64,000 nt of DNA from MGIIb-O1 sp002457595 (GCA_045568115.1 JBJLBO010000005.1:434001-498000), one strand, 5' to 3'; positions 33,301 to 42,360 are shown, counted from the first letter of the stretch. The notes: generated from the sequence alone by a model not told the origin. Made by a program: numbers and translations.

Positions 33301-34284
33301 ATGACCATGGCAGCCAGTGACCCCAAGTCTCGTGAACTCATTCAGACCGTGTCACAAATCTCCAATGGTTTGATGGGAGAGGTGTCGAAAGTTATCATCG
33401 GAAAGCAAGAAAATCTACGCCGAGTTACTATCGGAATTCTATCAAATGCTAACATGCTAATCGAGGATTTCCCAGGTTTGGCAAAAACTCTGATGGCCAA
33501 TACATTCGCTACAGCTCTAGGTTGTAAATTCAAGCGTGTACAATTCACTCCTGACTTGCTCCCAGCAGACATCATGGGGACTTACATGTACGACCAGCAG
33601 GCTGGTGAATTCAAACTGCGTCCAGGTCCTCTATTCACCAATGTTCTACTTGCTGATGAGATTAACCGTGCTCCTCCAAAGACTCAAGCTGCTCTATTGG
33701 AGGCCATGGAAGAGAAGCAAGTTACCATTGAGGGAATCACCCACAAGTTACCTGCTCCATTCATTACAATGGCAACCCAGAACCCGATTGAGCAGGAAGG
33801 TACCTATCCACTACCTGAAGCACAAATGGACCGATTCATGATGAAGATGTCAATGGGTTACCCTGACCGACAAGAAGAGAAGTCGATTCTCCAGCGCAGA
33901 AAGTTGCGAGGAAAGGACGAGTACGACATCGAGAAGATTACCAGCCCAAAGAAGGTAGTGGCAATGCAGAAGGCTCTCGAAACCGTTCACGTCGATACTG
34001 CAATCCTATCCTACATCGTTGAGTTAGTTCACCGTACTCGTGAGGATCACCGCGTAATTACTGGAGCATCACCACGTGCTAGCCAGTCATTGTTCAAGAC
34101 CGCACGTGCAAGTGCTGCAATCGATGGCCGTGACTATGTGATTCCAGATGATATCAAGGCTGTCGCACTCGAAGTTGTCAGTCACAGAATCGTTCTCAAG
34201 CCCGAATCAAAGATTCGTGGCGTCACAGGACAGCATATTATGCGCAAGATTCTCTCTGAAGTTCCTGTTCCGGTCATTCAGTGA
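33301..34284 (+). CDS. moxR: MoxR family AAA+ ATPase
   Basis: A 327-residue ATPase. The MoxR-type Walker A reads EDFPGLAKT (residues 55-63), Walker B LLADEINRAPPKTQ and sensor ATQNPIEQEGTYPLPEAQMD. The C-terminal lid has HRVITGASPRASQSLF. MoxR proteins usually act as chaperones with a DUF58 and von Willebrand partner that insert metal cofactors or remodel complexes. No such partner is adjacent here. An ATG at 33307 is an alternative start. Confidence 0.93.
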   Translation: MTMAASDPKSRELIQTVSQISNGLMGEVSKVIIGKQENLRRVTIGILSNANMLIEDFPGLAKTLMANTFATALGCKFKRVQFTPDLLPADIMGTYMYDQQAGEFKLRPGPLFTNVLLADEINRAPPKTQAALLEAMEEKQVTIEGITHKLPAPFITMATQNPIEQEGTYPLPEAQMDRFMMKMSMGYPDRQEEKSILQRRKLRGKDEYDIEKITSPKKVVAMQKALETVHVDTAILSYIVELVHRTREDHRVITGASPRASQSLFKTARASAAIDGRDYVIPDDIKAVALEVVSHRIVLKPESKIRGVTGQHIMRKILSEVPVPVIQ

Positions 34285-34334
34285 TTCTGAATATCGCCTT
34301 ACTTGGTTAAGTCCCTCACCTCCGTCAGGGTTTC

Positions 34335-35006
34335 ATGGGTCTGTACGAGTTGTTACGACCCGCCAAGAAGGTTCCAACCACTTGGTGGAGTTCAGATGAC
34401 CCAATGTCAACTCGACCTCAATTGTCGACAATGACGATTCTTATCATCGGACTTTGGATTTTTGGAACCGGGGATGCAATAATCATCGCCGCGGGTATTG
34501 GTAATGCTCCTTGGACGGTTCTCGCCGAAGGAATTGCAGTAAACATTGGATGGTCAATAGGCCAAACGACATTTTTAGTCAGCGTCTTAGTTCTTCTATT
34601 GTGGATTCCACTAAAGGAAAAACCCGGTGTTGGAACTATCCTAAACGCCATACTAATCGCTGCTGCAATCGAATACATGGGAGGAGTATTACCTACGCCT
34701 GAGAAATTTGAGTATCAAATTCTTCAGGTTATTATTGGCTCTATATTTGTTGGAATAGGTAGTGGAATGTATCTCACGGCAAATCTCGGACCAGGACCTA
34801 GAGACGGGTGGATGACTGGCCTTCAGAGAGCATCAGGTATACCGATTGGCAGAGTACGAGGATCAATCGAGATAGGGGTTCTAGCCTTAGGTTGGCTGAT
34901 GGGAGGGACTTTTGGAGTTGGTACAATCATCTTCGCAATATCAATTGGACCCATCGTCGCTAGTTGCCTGAACATAGCAGGACAGGTTGGAAAAGTCAAT
35001 TCTTAA
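34335..35006 (+). CDS. YczE-like membrane protein
   Basis: A 223-residue integral membrane protein with about five hydrophobic segments. The conserved DGWMTGLQRASGIPIGRVRG near residues 155-174, then LGWLMGGTFGVGTIIFA, matches the YczE/YitT-like family of bacterial membrane proteins with no defined substrate. It overlaps the longer open frame of the ParA gene, so the two may be co-transcribed. Confidence 0.8.
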   Translation: MGLYELLRPAKKVPTTWWSSDDPMSTRPQLSTMTILIIGLWIFGTGDAIIIAAGIGNAPWTVLAEGIAVNIGWSIGQTTFLVSVLVLLLWIPLKEKPGVGTILNAILIAAAIEYMGGVLPTPEKFEYQILQVIIGSIFVGIGSGMYLTANLGPGPRDGWMTGLQRASGIPIGRVRGSIEIGVLALGWLMGGTFGVGTIIFAISIGPIVASCLNIAGQVGKVNS

Positions 35007-35049
35007 CGAGAAGTGGAAATACCTCACCACATCAGAGAGGGCTGAAGAT

Positions 35050-35955
35050 ATGGCAGAACCAGTAGTCATCGCCTGCATCAATCACAAAGGTGGTTGTGGA
35101 AAAACCACCACTGCAGTCAATCTAGCTGCGGCACTTTCAGTAGGTAATGAGGAACTTGGAATTGCAAAGCGCAGTGTACTTCTCATCGACCTAGACCCAA
35201 AGGGAAACATTGCTACAACCTTTGGAGTTGACAAAAGAAAACTTGGACCGACAATGAATGAATTATTCAAAGGGGGAGTGGATGGAGCACCGGTTAAGTT
35301 GACTGAGTGCCTTATCAGGCCTAATGAATTAACAAAATCGATGCATTCAGCCTTTACTAGGCAGAATCCTGAGCGTAAAAGAGGGCCTCCAAAAGACCTC
35401 AAAGTGGATGATTTATGGCTACTTCCAGCCGACTTAGATCTCTCCGGTGTTGAGATTGACTTAGCAACACGAATAGGGCGTGAAAATCGCTTACGACTAG
35501 CGATGCAAAACTCTGTTGGCCATTTCGATGTGGTGATTATTGATGCTCCTGCTTCGCTTGGACTTCTGACAGTAAATGCACTAGCAGCTGCACAATGGGT
35601 ACTGATTCCCGTGCAAGCCGAGTTCTATGCTATGGAAAATATGAGTCAACTGATGAATATGGTTCGGGATGTGCAAAAAGCCGTCAATCCCGGACTGCGT
35701 CTATTTGGAATAGTTTTGACAATGGTTCAGCGCAGTCGGCTTTCTGAAACCGTTGCTGAACAAGCGCGTAAGCACTTTGGAGACCGCTTGTTTGAGACTG
35801 AAATTCCTCGACTTGTGGCCATAGCCGAGGCCCCTCTAGATGGTGCTCCAATTGTTATTGGTCAGAAGCCAAACAAATCGAATCCCGGCAGTAAGGCTTA
35901 CTGGGAACTAGCTAAGGAAGCCAGTGCAAGAATTGAGACGATTCAAAATTCGTAA
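35050..35955 (+). CDS. ParA family ATPase
   Basis: A 301-residue ATPase. The deviant Walker A KGGCGKTT is at residues 13-20, LLIDLDPKGN is the A' motif (DPQGN in most ParA) and VVIIDAPASLG is Walker B. Such proteins segregate chromosomes or plasmids or position protein complexes. No parB or centromere-like repeats are adjacent. The start at 35050 (MAEPVVIACINHKGG) is standard; the upstream frame would overlap the YczE-like gene. Confidence 0.9.
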   Translation: MAEPVVIACINHKGGCGKTTTAVNLAAALSVGNEELGIAKRSVLLIDLDPKGNIATTFGVDKRKLGPTMNELFKGGVDGAPVKLTECLIRPNELTKSMHSAFTRQNPERKRGPPKDLKVDDLWLLPADLDLSGVEIDLATRIGRENRLRLAMQNSVGHFDVVIIDAPASLGLLTVNALAAAQWVLIPVQAEFYAMENMSQLMNMVRDVQKAVNPGLRLFGIVLTMVQRSRLSETVAEQARKHFGDRLFETEIPRLVAIAEAPLDGAPIVIGQKPNKSNPGSKAYWELAKEASARIETIQNS

Positions 35956-35958
35956 TCA

Positions 35959-36393
35959 TCATTCTTCTTCGGAGAAATCGGCTGACTGCTCATCATCTCT
36001 CATTGAGAAAAACATCGCTCCAATTAGTAATATAGGAACTATGACTATGAGAATTCCAACTATATTCGAATTGGAAATTTCGTTCGGAATAGAAATGTTT
36101 GGTCCAAGATAGAAACCTATCACAAACATTAGTGCCATAATCGCAACAGTCTGTTTGTCAGCAACTTCTAGATTAAGTGGAGAGTCTCTGAATACTCCAG
36201 TAACTAACCAAAGCAAAACAACTAGTAAAACTAGCAAAGGAACAGTTTGTATGGCTCCATCTCCAGTAAGACCGTAGCCTTCACCGGCTCTCAAAGAAGC
36301 ATCGACAAGGTACAACAGCCTAGCTGCCAATACTACAATCATCAAAGCTAATGCAACTAGTGCAATCATTCTTTTTTCTGCTTTCATCTCCAT
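35959..36393 (-). CDS. Membrane protein of unknown function, four helices
   Basis: A 144-residue protein with four predicted transmembrane helices (about residues 9-28, 48-66, 84-102 and 112-132) and an acidic C-terminal tail. No family recognised. Its start is one base after the stop of the membrane winged-helix gene at 36395, so it is translated in the same operon and is the likeliest physical partner of that regulator. Confidence 0.65.
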   Translation of the reverse strand: MEMKAEKRMIALVALALMIVVLAARLLYLVDASLRAGEGYGLTGDGAIQTVPLLVLLVVLLWLVTGVFRDSPLNLEVADKQTVAIMALMFVIGFYLGPNISIPNEISNSNIVGILIVIVPILLIGAMFFSMRDDEQSADFSEEE

Positions 36394-36394
36394 T

Positions 36395-36874
36395 TTACTC
36401 GCCTCCTACTGTCAACTCTATGCGTTTACCCATTCCATCTCTAACTCGTCTAATTAAGCCTGAATGCTCCATACGTGAAAGCAATCTACTTGCTTTTGAA
36501 TTCGTAAACCCACTAGCTTTCACTACCTCAGCCTGCCACATAGAACCTCCATTAGAGGATAATACATTGACAACCACTTTTTCATCAGCAGAAAGCATAG
36601 GCACCTCAGACTTAGTTTTCTGAGTTTCAGAGCTGGTAGTTTCAGTCGATCGAGTTGGGTCGTTAAGCCAAGTCAGAGAGATACCAATGACTATTCCAAC
36701 ACTTGTTAGGAATAATGAGTATAGGAGATAAGGAGCAGTTTCGCTTAAGGTACCTGAACTCATTGTGAATGGAAATGAAATTAGCAATAATAACATGAAG
36801 CCGCCGAGAGCCAGAGTTAACTTGGCTATTCTATCCATTTTAGCCGATTGGTCAGGTGATGTTCCTACGGCCAT
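36395..36874 (-). CDS. Membrane protein with C-terminal winged-helix domain
   Basis: A 159-residue protein. Two transmembrane helices at about residues 20-40 and 48-69 are followed by a Thr/Ser-rich linker. A winged helix follows from about 93 to 158, with AEVVKASGFTNSKASRLLSR as the helix-turn-helix and wing GLIRRVRDGMGKRIEL. This MarR/IclR-like domain faces the cytoplasm, so it may be a membrane-tethered regulator. It forms an operon with the four-helix membrane protein downstream. Confidence 0.7.
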   Translation of the reverse strand: MAVGTSPDQSAKMDRIAKLTLALGGFMLLLLISFPFTMSSGTLSETAPYLLYSLFLTSVGIVIGISLTWLNDPTRSTETTSSETQKTKSEVPMLSADEKVVVNVLSSNGGSMWQAEVVKASGFTNSKASRLLSRMEHSGLIRRVRDGMGKRIELTVGGE

Positions 36875-36908
36875 GCTTGAACCCTAACCCTCTCGGTTTA
36901 AGTTTGAG

Positions 36909-36938
36909 CGGTCCGGTGTGCATCAGCACACCGAACCG
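36909..36938. terminator. Long stem-loop between the acidic-protein and membrane wHTH genes
   Basis: The arms at 36909-36921 and 36926-36938 pair over 12 of 13 positions (one C-A mismatch) around an ATCA loop, a very stable GC-rich hairpin. It lies 21 bp downstream of the stop of the acidic-protein gene on the minus strand. No T run follows, so it may be a transcript end, an RNA-stabilising structure or a processing site. Confidence 0.5.
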
Positions 36939-36959
36939 TTTGCGTTGTATTCAGGCTGA

Positions 36960-38198
36960 TCAGTAGCACTGTTGCCTTTCCTCTGACCATGTGCCGCCAG
37001 CGGCTTCACAGTCCTCTTGACTCGCATCCTCGTCAGTTTCGTTTGACTCTTCCTCGCGGTCATCATCCTCGTCGGCCGATTCTTCTTCACGATCGTCCTG
37101 AGTCATTTCCCCGTCGGAATCCTGTCTATCATCGTCAAACCAGAAGTTGCAGTAGTAGAACCCCTCACCTCTGTCAGGTGCCTCAGTCCACTCACCGCCA
37201 CGCTCCTCACAGATATCTGGTCCGATATCCATGTGAGGTGCAGGGTGATCTGCTCCACCTCGAGGTCCTCTGCGCATTGCATCTTGCAATCTCTGCAGTA
37301 GACCCCTTCGGTCATCGTCACCACGCTCACATCGCTCCTCTTCGGAACAATCTCGGTGGTTATCATGTCGCGCAGACATGTGTTCGAGAACTTCTCCTAG
37401 AACCTCACGATCTGCTGTGCAGTCTTCGCTGTTGAGACAGAATGAGATGGCCACTCGACCAGACTCGAGCATCATTGCTCTATCATCAGCAAAATCCATC
37501 TTGCGGTCAATATCCCACTCGCCCCAGTCATCCTTGTCCATGAATGCGTCACACCATTCCTGCTTTTCCTCGGACCAAAGTTCACGAGTTCTGCAGTCGA
37601 ACCATTCCTCGTCTTCGGTATCCTCGCGCTCTTCGTCAGAATAGCATTCTTGCCGGTCCTCGGACCAGGTGCCGCCAGCGGCTTCACAGTCCTCTTGGCT
37701 CGCATCATCGTCGGTGAATCTTGGAGTATTTTCCTCTGACAATTCATTGTCATCAGAATTTATTTTCTCTTGTATTTCTATGTGTCGAGCATTGATGTTA
37801 TCGATCATCTCTTGAAGTTCGGCCGAATCGACTTCACAATCAGCACTGTCGATACAGTATTGGTAGGCAATAACAATCTCTTGACCGATTGCCATTCTCT
37901 CTTCGAGGTGCGCTTCACGATCTTCCATTCTGTCATCCATCTTTCCAGGCATGGACATTCCAATAAGCGACTTAGCACCATTCATCATACCCTTGTCTGA
38001 ATCAATAGCTTTCCAGCCTCTCTCATCTGTAGCATCATCCACTGCTCCTGAATACGCGTTATCTTCTGCGTATGTTGGTGCAGCAAACTCTTCTAGGCTT
38101 GCTCCAACTGATGCACCTGCAAATAATGCTAGTACAGCCAATGCGACCATAGCCTGCGTTCGGATTCGATTTCTCACGGTTGTTTTGTCAGCGCTCAT
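36960..38198 (-). CDS. Secreted acidic cysteine-rich protein with duplicated modules
   Basis: A 412-residue protein with an N-terminal signal or anchor helix (about residues 14-33), then a highly acidic sequence. Two copies of a helical module share a CxxSxDCxxDxxxLxE...ARH pattern, at about 103-145 and 243-283. Four short Cys-Trp knuckles of the type CEAAGGTWSEDRQEC lie at 171-186, 202-216, 330-350 and 397-411. Copies one and four are near identical in protein and DNA. Paired cysteines probably form disulfides, so it acts outside the cell. Acidic stretches could bind calcium or other cations. No known family was recognised. Confidence 0.65.
   Translation of the reverse strand: MSADKTTVRNRIRTQAMVALAVLALFAGASVGASLEEFAAPTYAEDNAYSGAVDDATDERGWKAIDSDKGMMNGAKSLIGMSMPGKMDDRMEDREAHLEERMAIGQEIVIAYQYCIDSADCEVDSAELQEMIDNINARHIEIQEKINSDDNELSEENTPRFTDDDASQEDCEAAGGTWSEDRQECYSDEEREDTEDEEWFDCRTRELWSEEKQEWCDAFMDKDDWGEWDIDRKMDFADDRAMMLESGRVAISFCLNSEDCTADREVLGEVLEHMSARHDNHRDCSEEERCERGDDDRRGLLQRLQDAMRRGPRGGADHPAPHMDIGPDICEERGGEWTEAPDRGEGFYYCNFWFDDDRQDSDGEMTQDDREEESADEDDDREEESNETDEDASQEDCEAAGGTWSEERQQCY
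36991..37034. repeat. 44-bp dispersed repeat, copy A
   Basis: This 44-bp segment is repeated at 37669-37712 with two mismatches. Both copies encode the DASQEDCEAAGGTWSE module, so they mark a recent internal duplication or gene conversion. Confidence 0.75.
37669..37712. repeat. 44-bp dispersed repeat, copy B
   Basis: The second copy of the repeat described at 36991-37034, in the same orientation and 678 bp away. It encodes the first Cys-Trp knuckle of the acidic secreted protein. Confidence 0.75.
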
Positions 38199-38321
38199 AG
38201 TTGCTCACTTAACCCACCAAAGATTGCAAAACCATATCACATTGGGGCTCAAATGCTTGAATTTATGTGAAAAAACCCGCAAAGGGTCTGATTACAAGTT
38301 GCGTAAATCCAATCGACTTAG

Positions 38322-39446
38322 TCACTGTTCGATTTCGATATCAATTCCGGTTAGTGCTTCGATACCCAACTCTGTAATCGAGAGAGAGACCTTCAATCCG
38401 GAGCGCCTTCTCTCGACCATCCCCCAGTCAATTAGCGAACGGACATGGTAGGAGAGGACTTGGGGGGATATTCCAATATCTCTAGCCAATTCAGAGCCAC
38501 TCGGTCCTGCTAAATCCATCAAATCTGCCTGATTTAAACACATGAGAATTGAGCGCTTAATCGAATTCTTGCTGAAATTAATATCGAGAAGAGGGCTTGA
38601 GAAAGAAGAGGCTGTGGGAACTGAATCAGCAAAGAAAATCAGCAATCTTCCATCTCTTCGAGACCAAATTCTACCTTCTTTCTCCAATCTGTCCAGATGA
38701 TATGTGGCTTGGTTATTGCCTAGATCAGAGAGCCTTGTGAGAGCTGAAAGATGGATACCCGGGTTGCTCTCAATGTATCCATACAAGCGCCCCCTCTGGA
38801 ACTCTCCGTCTTTGGTTTTGCGAACAACTCCGAACATCAGAAGTAGACTCAACCAAGCCTTGCGTGATACGGTCCATCTGACTGGTTCTACGGCATATAC
38901 TGAACCGGCGGCAAGAATTGCCGCCGAGCCACCTACTGCAATCTGAATTGTGGCTGGTTTGAGTACAATCTCTTGCTGGATTGGGTCGTGTACAACCGGA
39001 AGAGGAATGGGGAGCACTTCGCACCTGCCGTCTCCATTCAAATCCAAAGGAACACTACTGCTGTCTATGGGTGAGGATTCACATAGAATCTCATCCAAAT
39101 CACTCCAACCATCTCCATCGGTATCCTTGTCTAGAGTATCGCAGATTCCATCTCCATCCAAATCATTGGGCACTGAGTCCACCAAGAGTGGATCTGAACC
39201 ACAGATTTGCTCAATATGGTCCCACCAACCATCGTTGTCATCATCCGCATCAAGATGATCACAAAGCCCCGATGAATCGGTATCCTGTGGGACATCCTGC
39301 CAGTTCAGTGGGTCGGTTCCACAGGACTCTTCATGGTAATCTGTCCAACCATCGCCATCACTATCTCCATCTTCTGCTGAGACATCGAAACTCGCCACAC
39401 TCAGCAATAATGCCAAGGCGAGCAGAAGTGGGGATAGACGGCCCAT
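38322..39446 (-). CDS. Transmembrane one-component regulator with TSP type 3 repeats and two winged helices
   Basis: A 374-residue protein. A signal segment (about residues 4-22) is followed by three calcium-binding thrombospondin type 3-like repeats (DGDSDGDGWTD, DADDDNDGWWD, DKDTDGDGWSD and intervening Cys pairs) at about 26-145. A transmembrane helix (about 166-187) leads to a cytoplasmic winged helix (about 215-270, helix NNQATYHLDRLEKEGRI). A second one lies at about 293-365 (GISPQVLSYHVRSLIDWG). It is probably a signal-transducing regulator without phosphorylation, reading calcium or a surface ligand. The ATG at 39446 is used; the upstream ATG at 39473 would overlap the neighbour. Confidence 0.75.
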   Translation of the reverse strand: MGRLSPLLLALALLLSVASFDVSAEDGDSDGDGWTDYHEESCGTDPLNWQDVPQDTDSSGLCDHLDADDDNDGWWDHIEQICGSDPLLVDSVPNDLDGDGICDTLDKDTDGDGWSDLDEILCESSPIDSSSVPLDLNGDGRCEVLPIPLPVVHDPIQQEIVLKPATIQIAVGGSAAILAAGSVYAVEPVRWTVSRKAWLSLLLMFGVVRKTKDGEFQRGRLYGYIESNPGIHLSALTRLSDLGNNQATYHLDRLEKEGRIWSRRDGRLLIFFADSVPTASSFSSPLLDINFSKNSIKRSILMCLNQADLMDLAGPSGSELARDIGISPQVLSYHVRSLIDWGMVERRRSGLKVSLSITELGIEALTGIDIEIEQ

Positions 39447-39469
39447 GTTACCTTCTCGCGTGTATTTGT

Positions 39470-40636
39470 TCAAAGATTATTAGCACAGGTGTTTCCAACT
39501 GTAGATGCATGTGTTCCATCTGGACAGATTGCATTGGTCCATGTTACACCTGTAATATCAGCGGGTCCGTATGACGGGTTTAGGTAGGCAAGTCTTGCAC
39601 CAGTTAAATCAGCACCAGTTAGGTCAGCACCACTTAGATCCACATCATACATCCATGCATTTGTTAGATCAGCACCTGAAAGGTTGACCCCCATCCAATC
39701 ACTGCCACCGTACATGACCGCGCCCGATAGGTTGGCACCAGACAAATCACTCCATCTGAATTCTGTGTAGGCTAATTGACTACCAACGAATAATGCATCG
39801 CTGAAATCACTTTGTCTCCATATCCCTTGGTACATTTGGGCACCGGAAAAATCGGTACGATGGAATGTAGAAAAGATACCGTTGGCACCAACTAGATTAG
39901 CGTTAACAAAGCTAGCGTCGGAAAAGTTGGAATAAGACAAGCTAGCATTATCCATCATTGCAAAATCAAAAATCGGTGGATCCATTTGTACCCCCAAACC
40001 ATTATTGAAATTGAATAGTTGCGCACCTTGGAAATCTAGGTAAGAAAAATCGTTCATTGCTCTGGTGTTATTTATTCTATTTTCTAAGTCATAAATTGAA
40101 GATTGAAGACTTGCCTGAAAATTTTGTAGCGATTGTTGCAATGCTGTAATCTGAGATTCAAAGTCACCGTCTGATGTATTCTCATCATCTAACGCTTCAA
40201 CGATTAGTGAAATCTGATTGATTGAATCTTGGCTGTTCTGCAGATTGGATTGCAGCGTGTTCAAGGAGGTTAGTAGATTGTTGATTGAGGCTGCATTTGT
40301 TGCATTGATTTCTTCCAAAGATTGACTGTTTACAATCGCTGCTGCCTCCATGGCGGCCAGATAGCTCGATTCCAATTCAGTCAATGATTCCTGATAATCA
40401 GATTCCAGTGTATGAATCGCTTGCATATTTGCAGATTCTATCTGCGAAATTGAAGCCAACAAATCGGAATTTGTTTGTTCTTGTTCTGCTAATACAAGTG
40501 TCAACTCCAGCTGTGACGCTTCTAAATCAGCGATTCGGGAATTTTGGTCATTGGTTTCGTCTGGTTCTGAAGTTGTACATCCGGCAAGGCTAGAGGCGAT
40601 TATTAGCAAGGCTAGAGTTGCTGCTTTGGTTTGCAT
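39470..40636 (-). CDS. Pentapeptide-repeat lipoprotein with coiled-coil stalk
   Basis: A 388-residue exported protein. The signal peptide ends in lipobox SLAGC (Cys20). A long helical, heptad-like coiled coil at about residues 30-190 leads to pentapeptide repeats (A[DN]LxG-like, such as GANLSGA and GADLTGADLTGA) at about 200-365, which form a square beta helix. It ends with CPDGTHASTVGNTCANN, a motif often found after such repeats. It probably presents a beta-helix head on a stalk at the cell surface. It sits 23 bp upstream of the TSP3 regulator gene, a candidate surface partner. Confidence 0.78.
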   Translation of the reverse strand: MQTKAATLALLIIASSLAGCTTSEPDETNDQNSRIADLEASQLELTLVLAEQEQTNSDLLASISQIESANMQAIHTLESDYQESLTELESSYLAAMEAAAIVNSQSLEEINATNAASINNLLTSLNTLQSNLQNSQDSINQISLIVEALDDENTSDGDFESQITALQQSLQNFQASLQSSIYDLENRINNTRAMNDFSYLDFQGAQLFNFNNGLGVQMDPPIFDFAMMDNASLSYSNFSDASFVNANLVGANGIFSTFHRTDFSGAQMYQGIWRQSDFSDALFVGSQLAYTEFRWSDLSGANLSGAVMYGGSDWMGVNLSGADLTNAWMYDVDLSGADLTGADLTGARLAYLNPSYGPADITGVTWTNAICPDGTHASTVGNTCANNL

Positions 40637-40727
40637 GAATTGCCGATTGAGTTTCTAGACATAAACAGATTGGGTGGTTTTTTTGATACAGAAACCAATT
40701 AAATATGGTATTCTGAATGCTGATTTC

Positions 40728-41933
40728 TCAATTTCCATTTGAACGCTCAAGGGCGCTTTGTCTGGCTTCAATTAGGATTACTTCCCATTTGACTTTCAGC
40801 TCGGATTCAAGGGACTTGATCATCTCCTCAATTTCCTTCTTTGATATATCTTCACGCTTGGACAACTGATTCTCAAGTTTCTCCATTAATTCGCCCTCGC
40901 GCTTCTTTCGAGTCTCAGCGAGTTTCTGCTCCATCTCGACCTCACGCTCCAAAGCAATCTCCTGACGCTTCAGAACAAGGGCTGCCTCCATGGTCTCACG
41001 CTCGGCGGAAAACCACCGATCTAATTCGGCCAACATACCAGCTTCAGCCTCCTCTTCTAATGATTTTAGACGAACATCAACATCAGATAGCATTCCCTTC
41101 TCTAGGGATTTTGATTCGGCAGTCAATTGCTTCTCCAACTCGGCTTCACGATTTTTACGTGCCTTAGCTAATCTTTCCCGCATGGCAATCTCTTGCTCAA
41201 GACGATATGACTCGACCTTTCTGTGAATTTTGGACTCTTCCGCTTCTCTAATATCCATTTCAACGCGGCGTTCCATTCGCTCGAGTTCCTGCGCTGCCTC
41301 TAAATCAAGCCTGTCGCTTAGGAAAGCACGACGTCTGTCGAACTCAGTCTCCATCTCTGATTTGAGTCGGTCTCGTAATTTTGCTGTATGAACCTCAATT
41401 CGTCTATCTCTCTCAAGGTCTAACTGTTCTTTGAGACGATTTTCCTCTCGGCGTAGTCGATGAAGCATCTCTTCACGCAGAAGTCTCTCTTCACGCTCTA
41501 GAGCCTCTGTCTCTAGGCGTTCCATTTCGACTTCTAGTTCAGCCCGCATATCTGCTTCAATTCGATGAAGTTCTTCTTCGAAGAGAATATCATTGGCTTT
41601 ACGCAGAGCGCCGCGCATACCATCGACTCTATCTCCCATTTCGGAAACTCTTCTGCGACGCTCACGGCGCATGCTGGAACGTAATTTTGATTCATCATCT
41701 AGACGGTCACGAGCGCGGCCCAGTGTGTCGATTGCTGAGGCCGCGGAACGAACATGAGCCTCTCTGAGAGCCGCTAATTCATCGATACCTTCGGTATCGT
41801 TACCATCGGGAGACTTGCTCTCACTCACGGTTCCATCCCCATTCCGACGGTATTTGGCGAGTATTTGAGAGCGCAGGGTCGGAATCTGCCGATGAAAGCG
41901 ATTTTCAAAGGGCAAGGCAAGTGACGAAGTCAC
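40728..41933 (-). CDS. Long coiled-coil protein
   Basis: A 401-residue protein composed almost entirely of Glu-, Arg-, Lys- and Leu-rich helix (about residues 45-395), with no transmembrane segment or signal peptide. The heptad-like pattern predicts a rod 50 nm or more in length. The fold gives no function: it could be cytoskeletal, SMC-like without an ATPase, or a scaffold. The zinc-ribbon gene lies 10 bp upstream in the same direction. Confidence 0.55.
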   Translation of the reverse strand: MTSSLALPFENRFHRQIPTLRSQILAKYRRNGDGTVSESKSPDGNDTEGIDELAALREAHVRSAASAIDTLGRARDRLDDESKLRSSMRRERRRRVSEMGDRVDGMRGALRKANDILFEEELHRIEADMRAELEVEMERLETEALEREERLLREEMLHRLRREENRLKEQLDLERDRRIEVHTAKLRDRLKSEMETEFDRRRAFLSDRLDLEAAQELERMERRVEMDIREAEESKIHRKVESYRLEQEIAMRERLAKARKNREAELEKQLTAESKSLEKGMLSDVDVRLKSLEEEAEAGMLAELDRWFSAERETMEAALVLKRQEIALEREVEMEQKLAETRKKREGELMEKLENQLSKREDISKKEIEEMIKSLESELKVKWEVILIEARQSALERSNGN

Positions 41934-41942
41934 TCAACTAAT

Positions 41943-42332
41943 TTAGAAAGTAACGTGAAATTCTGTCTCACAAGCAGGGCAATTCAGTTGCCTCTTACCT
42001 GGTTTCGGACGGATGCGCAGAGTACGTTCGCATCCAGGACACTCGATTTCTACTTTGATTATTTTTGGAGTTAGAGTGAATCCTCCTGAACAAGCTCCAC
42101 AGTTCAGGTCAATTGGTCTCTCATCTGTACCAGCAACGAGGATAGTATGACAATGTGGACAAGGGACTTTCTCATCGATAAGTGCCTCTACAGTTAGGTC
42201 GTGTGTAACTCGACATCCTGCACCACATATCTCACAGGTAATATCGCCTAAACCAGGAGGTAGCATATGCTCACAACTAGCGCATTCAGCGAGGGGCGGG
42301 GCATGCTTGGATTCGACCTCGACTCTGTCCAT
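41943..42332 (-). CDS. Zinc-ribbon protein
   Basis: A 129-residue protein with repeated CxxC pairs: CASCEH, CEICGAGC, CPHCHT, CGACSG, CPGCER and CPACET. They form about three zinc ribbons. Such proteins bind DNA, RNA or proteins. The ATG at 42332 is preferred to the GTG one codon upstream. It may be co-expressed with the coiled-coil gene downstream. Confidence 0.75.
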   Translation of the reverse strand: MDRVEVESKHAPPLAECASCEHMLPPGLGDITCEICGAGCRVTHDLTVEALIDEKVPCPHCHTILVAGTDERPIDLNCGACSGGFTLTPKIIKVEIECPGCERTLRIRPKPGKRQLNCPACETEFHVTF

Positions 42333-42360
42333 CACGGTTCTCGCTCCTGCTTTGGGTTAA

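Noticed and set aside
34987..35955. ParA gene as part of a plasmid or integrated element
   Set aside because: No parB, integrase, repeats or base-composition change was seen around it.
41943..42332. Zinc-ribbon gene as a transcription factor TFB or TFS
   Set aside because: The number and spacing of CxxC pairs does not match either; no cyclin folds follow.
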